Source: Punica granatum
Lineage: Eukaryota; Streptophyta; Magnoliopsida; Myrtales; Lythraceae
Assembly: GCF_007655135.1 (NCBI RefSeq)
Contig: NC_045130.1
Coordinates: 35,708,605-35,772,604 of the forward strand
Direction of reading: 5' to 3'
Length of the DNA: 64,000 bases
Positions 57,030 through 64,000 of the stretch are shown here, in pieces (the stretch's first letter is position 1; each line of letters opens with the position of its first letter). A program made the translations under genes and the position numbers. A model generated the notes under the pieces. That model saw nothing but the letters and a program-made list of their open reading frames with translations. It was not told the DNA's origin and searched no databases.

Positions 57030-57310
57030 GTCCACCTTGTATCGAATTAAACTAAAATCAAATAAATTGAAAATATTACTTATAAGAATCAATTGGAAAG
57101 AACTATAGTCATTCGCCATCTTGTATCGATTTAAACTGAAATCAACTGAATTAATAGTATTTACTTATAAGAATTAATCGATTAATTGGAAAGATCTTAT
57201 TATCATTTGCCATTCGATACAACTTAAATCAACTGAATTAAAATTTATTTGCTTCCAAAAGATGGATTATCAAATGGAACTAAAATCAACTGAATCTATA
57301 AGATAATTAA
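57030..57310. repeat. Degenerate tandem repeat downstream of the zinc-finger gene
   Basis: The pattern (TTAAACT)AAAATCAACTGAATT ... ACTTATAAGAAT ... TTGGAAAGA ... CATTCGCCAT recurs about every 95-110 bp for three or so copies. AT-rich and strongly diverged. Confidence 0.5.
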
Positions 57311-57809
57311 ATCGAGCTAAAATCACCTGAATTTATAAGAATAATCGGCGGAATATAAGGAACTAAAATCGTTATTAATCATCAACTAAAAATAACTCAT
57401 GAATTAAAAAAAAAATAAGATTGAGCATCTAATCATAATCAGCTTCGAATTTTATTCAATCGAAATCAAAATACACAAAAGAAGCTCTTATCCGATCCCG
57501 ATTATGTTACATATAGTCCCGCAGTCAAGGACACCAACCTCAACAACATTAATTAACAGCACGACCCTCTCAAAGAGAAATATTACACAACTTGGGAACC
57601 ACAGACTCATAATTAATCTAACTAATACATGATGATCATATTCCACACCAATTCACATACATATACTTGGAAAATATATATACGGATGGTGCAACTTATA
57701 TATACAAATCCAAATCACCAACTCGATAGTATCCTTCGTCTGATCGATCAATGCCATTGATCGCTCTAATTCCTCAAATCCACAAGTCGATTTTCGTCAT
57801 CCTCTCTAG

Positions 57810-59093
57810 CTACATCAGAAGCTCATTGACCCACCCGAGATCGGGATCGGAAGCAGCAACCAGTCCGTCCCCAGCATTGTTTTTACTGACCTTGTAGGAG
57901 TCGTCCAAAAACCCTAGCCTGCCATCCGCAAAGCGGAAGGAATCTCCAGGAGCCGATGCGGGGCTTGGCGCCGCCGGGGAAAGAATGAACTGTGTCTGGT
58001 CATCCCCGGGGAACGATACATCCACCCACGGGACGTTCCTCTTGTGACGCAGGTCGCTGCTAGGGACATCGCTAACCTTCATGACATCCAAGGAGCCCAT
58101 TATCTCATTCAGCACGTCCTTGTAACTCAGCAAGTCGGTAAGCCGGTCCCCGTAGTGGGAAACGGGGGAGATGTTGCCAAGGGATGAGCGGTGCTTCATA
58201 GGGGAGAGCGGTGGAGAGAGGGACTGAGACGGAGAGACTGCGGGAGATGAGACGTGGGAGAGTCCCATCAGGGTGGAGGTCGGGGACGAGTTGACCGCGG
58301 ACGAGTGGTGGCAGAAGAGGCAGCTCAGATGATGCTGTCCCAACGAGGCCAAGCCCCGGTACTTGCTCCTGTCAGTGGGGTCTTCCGGGGAGTTATCGGC
58401 CTGGAGAGGGAGGATGCGGAGCTCGCGCTGCGAGTGCGCAAAGAAGCACACCTTTCTCTTGCAGTTCTTTCCGTCCTTGCATGCTTCGGTCCGATACCTA
58501 ATCAGTGAAACAATGTCAGGCCGAAAGTAAGGATGTTGCTCTATATACTTAAGAAGGGTGCTGAAATTACAATGTGATATATATAGTGTGTTTGGATATA
58601 TATACCTAGAGGGGTGGAGCCAGCACTCGAACACGCCGTGCGAGAACTCGCAGTTGTCTCCGCGGCTGCAGGACCCGCGGCGGTACTCCGAGCACACGGT
58701 CCCAGAGTAGTGATACCTCCTGGGGTCCCTGCGCCGGGCCTTCTCACCCGGATGGGCAAACGGGCAGTCAGTCCAGTCATGGCTCCGGCTCCTGTTGCAC
58801 CGCCTCACCTTAAAGTCATACATGCGGAAGTTATCCGACGAGTAGGGGTCCGGGTCGGAGTCATCCGAGTCGGACCCACCACCACCGCTGGTGTTGTAGG
58901 GCAGGAACTTCTCAAACCCCCGTGGCGAGTCGAGGAACATGTCGGCGTTGGGGGAAGCGGGAGCAGGAGAGGATGGGGCCGCAGCAGCAGTGCGGCGGCT
59001 GAGGAGCTTCCTCGGGGGGATGTCGAGACCGGCCTTGTTCTTGGGGCTGAAGAGGTGGTGGAACTTGTGCTGCTCTGCACAAACACTACCCAT
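57810..59093 (-). CDS. Arginine-rich tandem CCCH zinc-finger protein (RR-TZF), two exons, 391 aa
   Basis: Exon 1 59093-58606, intron 58605-58498, exon 2 58497-57810. The N-terminus has a low-complexity Ala/Ser/Pro and Asp/Ser-rich region (about 35-90). The RR region with CPFAHPGEKARRRDPRRY lies at about 99-130. The first finger CX7CX5CX3H has Cys134, Cys142, Cys148, His152; the second, CX5CX4CX3H, starts at Cys169 after the canonical 16-residue spacer. The C-terminal half is Ser/Pro-rich and ends with DPDLGWVNELL. Plant RR-TZF proteins bind AU-rich RNA, shuttle between nucleus and cytoplasmic granules, and act in stress and hormone responses. The 108-bp intron lies in the inter-finger spacer, is a multiple of three and has no stop. 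Splicing restores the family consensus, so the 391-residue form is preferred over a 427-residue read-through. Confidence 0.92.
   Translation of the reverse strand: MGSVCAEQHKFHHLFSPKNKAGLDIPPRKLLSRRTAAAAPSSPAPASPNADMFLDSPRGFEKFLPYNTSGGGGSDSDDSDPDPYSSDNFRMYDFKVRRCNRSRSHDWTDCPFAHPGEKARRRDPRRYHYSGTVCSEYRRGSCSRGDNCEFSHGVFECWLHPSRYIYPNTLYISHCNFSTLLKYIEQHPYFRPDIVSLIRYRTEACKDGKNCKRKVCFFAHSQRELRILPLQADNSPEDPTDRSKYRGLASLGQHHLSCLFCHHSSAVNSSPTSTLMGLSHVSSPAVSPSQSLSPPLSPMKHRSSLGNISPVSHYGDRLTDLLSYKDVLNEIMGSLDVMKVSDVPSSDLRHKRNVPWVDVSFPGDDQTQFILSPAAPSPASAPGDSFRFADGRLGFLDDSYKVSKNNAGDGLVAASDPDLGWVNELLM
58498..58605 (-). other. In-frame, stop-free intron in the CCCH gene
   Basis: GT-AG intron (5' end GTATATATATCC, 3' end TGATTAG) between the AG of an Arg codon and GTATCGG. 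Length 108 bp = 36 codons without a stop. Retention would insert 36 residues (first residues YIYPNTLY) between the two zinc fingers. Confidence 0.85.
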
Positions 59094-59230
59094 ACCTCAC
59101 TTCTGTATGTGATAACAAGCTATGAACTATGTATGCAGTGGTGAAGAAAATGAAGCTCTTAACAATGGCGGATTCGAGAAGGGAATTTTCTTCAGATGAG
59201 GATGAATATGGCAAGTGTTGCCAACTAGGG

Positions 59231-59240
59231 CTTTATATAG
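59231..59240 (-). promoter_or_regulatory. Putative TATA box of the CCCH gene
   Basis: CTATATAAAG on the minus strand, about 140 bp upstream of the ATG; a good match to a plant TATA box. A GA microsatellite (59,255-59,285) lies just upstream of it. Confidence 0.65.
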
Positions 59241-59253
59241 ATATACACTCATG

Positions 59254-59292
<39 letters not shown>

Positions 59293-60683
59293 GGGAGATG
59301 GGTGATGACAAGATGGGTGGGGAGGGTATGGGGGCAGATGTGCGTGGCTGCTCCGCATTAGGGATCAACATGCAATTCGGGGTACGTGGCGACTTCCCAC
59401 GGCTCTCCCCTAGGACATACCAATTACACCTTTTCCTTGATCTAAAAGATTCATTGTCACGAGATATTGTGCAATATAGATCATACTGCGTTGGTAAAAT
59501 CATTTCATGTATATGTAGATATAAGGAACCCATATGAAGATGGTGTTTGTGGTCACATGCCGACGCGATGGTTCTTGATGAGTCAAGAAACGACGGAATT
59601 TTAAGGGGAGGATTGGATTCATTTCATCTCGAGGGGGGGGGGGGGGGGGGGGGGGGGGAAGGAAAAAGAGCAAAGTGACAAAATAGGTCCTATCACATAT
59701 TTTAAAATTGGAAGAACACGACAAAGGGAGATTTTAAGTAATGGTGCTGTTCATAGTTACCGTAATGATAACAAATCAAACGGTCGTACTAGGAAGTATA
59801 CGGATTTGGATTTCACTTTGAAATTTATGGAGTCTCGTAAGCCAAGCATATGCAATGAATTTAGCTCAATTGTTCTTGTTATTGAAGATGGATATATAGC
59901 CTTCTCTTGTTACTAGATTTGTACGGGGAGAAAGTTAAAACGGTTGTCGTAAATTGATAGAGCTAATTGAATCCAGCAGTCATGTGCTCGTGCGCTGAGT
60001 CGGGTCGGGTGCCTAATGTTTAAGGAACATAACATATAACAAATTGAATGTACTATGAGGATGTTTGGTTCTATCCTGATCTGTTCTAGAAAGTGCCAAA
60101 CCAATTACAGGGAAAATTGTTGGCTGGCCTTCCATTGGAGCTTTCTAGCATCATCCACCTGAGGTTAGCAAACAAAGAACTAATCTAGGGCCCGGCCCAA
60201 TAGAAAACGGGTCGGACTCATTACCCGAAACAAGCATGGAGATTAGAGGGCGACGGTCTATTGCCGTGACACTTGGCTCTCAATCTGAAATCAAGAGATC
60301 CCATGATTTATGTTACTTATTGGTCCATGGTGTCCTTTGTAAATGAAGAAAAAGCAGAGGTCAGGTCACATATTGTAAAAGAATCCCCTGCGCTTGCTGT
60401 TAAGCGCAGCTAGCAGTCGAGTTCGGGTGGTTTTTCATTGATGCTGCAGAAGCACCTAGTGGCAGTCGATGACAAACTATATTATCAAAGACAAAATTCG
60501 ACTGTCAAAGGACGTATAGCAGATGGCACATTGCAGGACCCCATGGTTACTATATTCTACACAACAATTAGTTGTCTGATGCAAACAATCACAAGAATCT
60601 ACAACAGAAATGGCGAAACCGAAGATTACATTACAGGCAGATCATCAACGCAGGTTCTTTTCTTGGTCTTCCTCCAGTCCATC
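59241..60683. other. Spacer between CCCH and PP2C genes, with 26-base G run
   Basis: Holds a GA run (59,255-59,285) and a G homopolymer at 59,633-59,658. No gene was found. The PP2C 3' UTR should occupy the right end. Confidence 0.55.
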
Positions 60684-62570
60684 TCACTGAAATCTGACCA
60701 CAACACATGATATGTCGTCCTTACTCTTCCGACTCTGAGCGTGGTCTATTAATGTCTTTGCAGCGGACTGAGCATCCTTCGTGTTCTTGATCAAGTCCAC
60801 TGCTTCTTCATTCGAGATCACCTGAAAAGACATAGGAGACTATGATGTTAACAATGAACAAGGTTCAGTATGGTCATGCATTTTATTGCATCGAGGAGAA
60901 GAAAACACGTGACAGACCTTCCATATTCCATCGCTGGCGAGAATGATGAACTCAACATCGTTATCGATCTTCTCTACAGCAACATGGGGTTCTGAACTCA
61001 GGTGGATCTTCAAACTCTTATCACCGAATGCCCTCGCCACCGCCAGCTGTCCATCGACTCGAGGGACATCACCTGAAAACAAAGACAATATCACCACCAA
61101 AGTTTAATGAATTCCCCTTCTCAGTTGAGTTAAATTCAAGGCAGATCCCCATTTCAACTCCAATGCAACTCTCGATATTCTCACAAAATTCTCGATGAGT
61201 AGCCAAGCAGCATACCAGGAAGATTGGACACAAATCCACCTCGGCTCTCAATAAGTCTTTTCTCCTTGCTCGGCTCGTGATCAACTGATAGCTGTTTAGC
61301 TCCACCATTCCTACATATGACTGCACGAGAATCTCCGACATTTGCCACCATGAGCTTCTCTCCATTGATCAGAATTGCTGTGACCGCAGTTGATCCTCCT
61401 TTTCCCAACACCATCGCTTTATCCAAAATTTCTTCGTCGGTGCTCTGATAAGCTCTTTTTATCGCACTCTCTGTGTCAGTCCAAAAGTCAGGCTGCAAAT
61501 CACACCGACAGAGAACAGAATCACGCCAACTATTTAGTCTTCTCCATACATTTAAAAGTGAGAGAAAAGTCCCGAATTGAAATGAAGGAATCACGTATGA
61601 CCTGCTTTAGAATGTTGCTGAAGAGATGAGTCTGCAAATAGTTTGCGACATCATGACCCAAGTGGCCGTCAAATATTGCAAACAGGCCGAGCTCGTTCCC
61701 ATTCACTTGCTTGAAATCAGACACGACATAGTCTTCCATTGCATGGTTCGACTTTCCCTTGACCAAGTGAAAGCCATGTGTTATGTGCTTTGAGATTTTA
61801 CCTTTGCCTTTTCCTGTGTCGGGCGTAGAAGAACCAAGCCCAGCCTTTACCTGAAAAACAGTCGACCAATCCAATCTTCAAAAAAAGTTGGTAATCAGCA
61901 AACTGACATGTGATATAACTTCTCGGCATTAACAACAAGCACATCAAAACTGCAACCAAGCAACCGCAGAAGTCTTCTACAGCAAAAAGCCAAGGAAACG
62001 GGGCAACCCACGAGCTAACCCTATCCACTGACTCTTTGCTGGTGTCCAAAAGGCGGATATAATAGATTGAGAATCATAGCCGACCCGAATTTTAAGGTAC
62101 AAGCTTTGGGCATGGCACAAAATTGATTAGTGCGTCAACAATTAATACATGGAAAGAGTTGTCTCCAGTACAAAATCAACACCGGGTTCAAATTCCCGCC
62201 TATCACAGGCTATCCCGCGAGCTCCAAATCCCAAAAGAACATGGATAGACTGTTCATCCAATCCTCTAACCAACACATCAGACATCAAAATCGGCCCCAG
62301 AAACTTAAAAAGCAACATAGCCAACCGCAAAATCACAACTTTTCGGCTTCTGAATCAATTTCAAGACTTCACCGAACTTCAGAAACATTCTCATCACCAA
62401 CAACTGAGCTTCAACGCATCAAGATCGTCCAACCCCACAACCCCGATAACACGTCCAGATCATCCAATTCAATATTTTACAAAGATAGCAGTCACCAATG
62501 AAAAACACAGGATATGAATCAGTTCAGCTCCACTGACCTTCATACGCTGCAGAATCTCTTTGCCCATCAT
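60684..62570 (-). CDS. Small protein phosphatase 2C, five exons, 283 aa
   Basis: Exons (minus): 62570-62538, 61850-61602, 61492-61216, 61072-60918, 60821-60684. All have GT-AG junctions and joined phases (852 bp), TGA stop. Exon 1 encodes only MMGKEILQRMK; either Met may start. It is almost entirely a PP2C domain: AMEDY (Glu50, Asp51), FDGHLG (Asp72), GGSTA (126-130), VGDSRAV, VDHEPS, VDGQLAVARAFGD, ASDGIW (Asp234) and SKDDISC near the C-terminus, which together hold the expected Mg/Mn-binding acidic residues. It is a metal-dependent Ser/Thr phosphatase of the plant 280-residue cytosolic type (the group with KGKS.H.MEDYVV), distinct from ABA co-receptor PP2Cs because there is no long N-terminal extension. 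Substrate unknown. Confidence 0.93.
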
Positions 62571-62606
62571 GATGCTCCTTGCAGAAGATATTGCCCAGAT
62601 AAGTAT

Positions 62607-62631
62607 AGAGAGAGAGAGAGAGAGAGAGAGA
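62607..62631. repeat. GA microsatellite in PP2C 5' region
   Basis: AG dinucleotide run about 40 bp upstream of the PP2C ATG, followed by purine-rich sequence and a second AG run at 62,745-62,772. Probably the 5' UTR or core promoter of a TATA-less plant gene; GA-rich leaders are common there. Confidence 0.7.
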
Positions 62632-62740
62632 TGACGATGATGTTCTTGAATAACCCAAGTAACAGTTTGAAGGGAGAAGAGAGAGCAGAGGATGATATAA
62701 TGAGGGAGAGGATTGAAGGGAGGGATAGGGGGAAGGGAAC

Positions 62741-62772
<32 letters not shown>

Positions 62773-62773
<1 letters not shown>

Positions 62774-63149
62774 ACAGGGGAAGGGAAGGGAGGTGGGTTC
62801 AATCCAAGAAAGGGAAAAAAATTAGGGGGTTTGACTTTTCATGCCGCTGGGGGACTTTCTATACACGCCCGGCGTATACACCTCCCCTGGACTCGAGGAC
62901 GCGTGGAGTCATGTGAAAGGACCAGCACATCTCCTCGAAGTATGCACCCGGGAGCAGGAAGTTCCTGCCTAGGCCCCCGCGTATTTTGAATGTTTCCGCG
63001 TGGCTCGCCGACGACCTATTTTGACTTTTAAGAAGGGACGGTACGACGTGTCGTTTGCCCATTTTTTGCCTAGGGATACTATTTTTTTTTCGATTAGAAG
63101 AGAAATTTATTAAGTTAATACAATTAAATAAAAATTAAATAAAAAAAAA
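62773..63149. other. PP2C upstream spacer, no gene seen
   Basis: Moderately GC-rich segment (62,840-63,010), then poly-T and AT-rich sequence. Nothing recognised. Confidence 0.45.
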
Positions 63150-63769
63150 AGATAAAAGTTTTCTTTGTGATTATGAATCGGAATAAATCATACAATGTTA
63201 TTTTATTTGGGATAATTAATCCCTTGTGATTTGCTCTGTTAGATATAAGAGATTATGATATTATATTTTTTTCATTTTCAGTCCTCAATCATTAATATTT
63301 TAATCATTTTAGTTCTAAATCTTTTTTTTTATCATTTCTATCCTTAACTTTTCATTTTATTTCATTTTAGTCTTATAAGAAAATCGAAAGGGAAGGAAGG
63401 GTCGGGGCCGCCAATCGTTTGGAGTCCTCGGTCGATTCGGGGTTGGGGTCCCCAATCGGCGACTCCGATCCCTCCACCAAAGTCGCTGGAGTCCTCTTTG
63501 GGTATCGGCGACCCCTCATTCCCTTTCGATTTTCTTTATAGACTAAAATGAAACAAAATGAAAAGTTGAGGATATGAATGATAAAAAAAGATTTAGAATT
63601 AAAATGATTAATAGGTTAAAGATTGATAACTGAAAATTAAATAAAAATTAATGTCGTAACCCCTATGTCTAACGGAGCAAACCACAAGGGGACTAATTAT
63701 CCCTAATAAAAGAATATGGTGCGATTTGTTTCGATCCAAAATCACAATGGGATTTTTTGTCTTTTTCCC
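63150..63769. mobile_element. Foldback MITE-like element with GC-rich centre
   Basis: Long arms of about 250 bp: left phrases (GGGATAATTAATCCC, GATTTGCTCTGTTAGA, AATCGAAAGGGAAGG) reappear inverted on the right (CCTTTCGATTTTC, TCTAACGGAGCAAACC, GGGACTAATTATCCC). The centre (about 63,395-63,525) is GC-rich with repeats of CCAATCG and CGGCGAC. AATTAAATA at about 63,133-63,141 and 63,770-63,778 may be a 9-bp duplication, but the left context is low complexity. No ORF. Confidence 0.65.
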
Positions 63770-64000
63770 AATTAAATAACTAATAAAGGGAAGTCTCACT
63801 GAGTGTCTAATCCGCAACCTCTTGATTGTCAAGCCATGGCTTGCGACACGGCACTACAATCTCTTCACGTAGGATCAGTTTTTCGATTATAAGGAAAATT
63901 TATAAACCTAATATAATGAAATATAAATACTCAATAGCTAATAAAGAAGTACTAATAGTTCAATATGAACTTCTTAATTATCAAGAAGGACTTGTGCATT
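63770..64000. repeat. Right edge: dispersed repeat related to the TAT-array spacer
   Basis: About 63,872-63,985 (TTTTTCGATTATAAGGAAAATTTATAAACC-type phrase, AATATAATGAAATA, AATAGCTAATAAAG, ACTAATAG) resembles about 2,836-2,945 and its copies near 14,776, 28,538 and 34,278. No gene is present. The repeat runs to the window end. Confidence 0.5.

Noticed and set aside
58614..59144. 176-codon plus-strand ORF over the CCCH gene
   Set aside because: Antisense to GC-rich exon 1; composition-driven open frame.
61181..61594. Long read-through frames around PP2C exons as separate small genes
   Set aside because: Each overlaps a PP2C exon and its flanking introns; the five-exon model joins in phase and gives the complete domain.

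Overview
This is a window of flowering-plant nuclear DNA, most likely from a eudicot. It is AT-rich, with GT-AG introns, very wide gene spacing, and nested plant transposons (Ty1-copia, TRIM, Mutator-like and Tourist-like elements). The species cannot be named from the sequence alone.

Layout. (1) Positions 1-40,322 hold a minus-strand tandem array of four tyrosine-aminotransferase-like genes, called T0 to T3 here. T0 shows only exon 1 (1998-2290), because the rest lies off the left edge. T1 (10,001-14,230), T2 (21,941-28,028) and T3 (36,252-40,322) each assemble by eye into seven exons and open frames of 427, 427 and 424 residues. The array is built on an 11.94-kb period. Positions 1-10,423 and 11,941-22,363 are almost identical, whereas the next 1.5 kb differs by roughly 2 percent. 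This places a crossover in intron 5 and makes T1 a likely chimera: exons 1-5 from the T0 lineage and exons 6-7 from the T2 lineage. A third, older and rearranged unit lies between T2 and T3.

(2) The array works as an insertion trap, and comparing paralogous spacers gives filled and empty sites. Insertions are an 810-bp long-TIR MITE upstream of T0 and T1, a 179-bp hAT-like MITE, a 949-bp TRIM, a 1.78-kb composite foldback element in T2 intron 1, a Tourist-like MITE and a 3.64-kb solo-LTR-like element upstream of T2. An apparently intact 8.0-kb Ty1-copia element (41,255-49,272) sits 0.93 kb upstream of the T3 start codon.

(3) Positions 49,278-57,809 are gene-poor, with foldback and Tourist-type MITEs, degenerate repeats and one possible short secreted-peptide ORF.

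(4) Positions 57,810-62,570 hold two ordinary single-copy-looking minus-strand genes. One is an arginine-rich tandem CCCH zinc-finger protein gene whose 108-bp intron is in frame and has no stop. The other is a five-exon small PP2C phosphatase gene. The remainder to 64,000 is repeat-rich spacer with a foldback element.

The aminotransferases are expected to act at the entry to tyrosine catabolism and tocopherol or phenolic metabolism in the cytosol. The other two genes look unrelated to that pathway. All exon structures and identity estimates were made by eye and no alignment was run.
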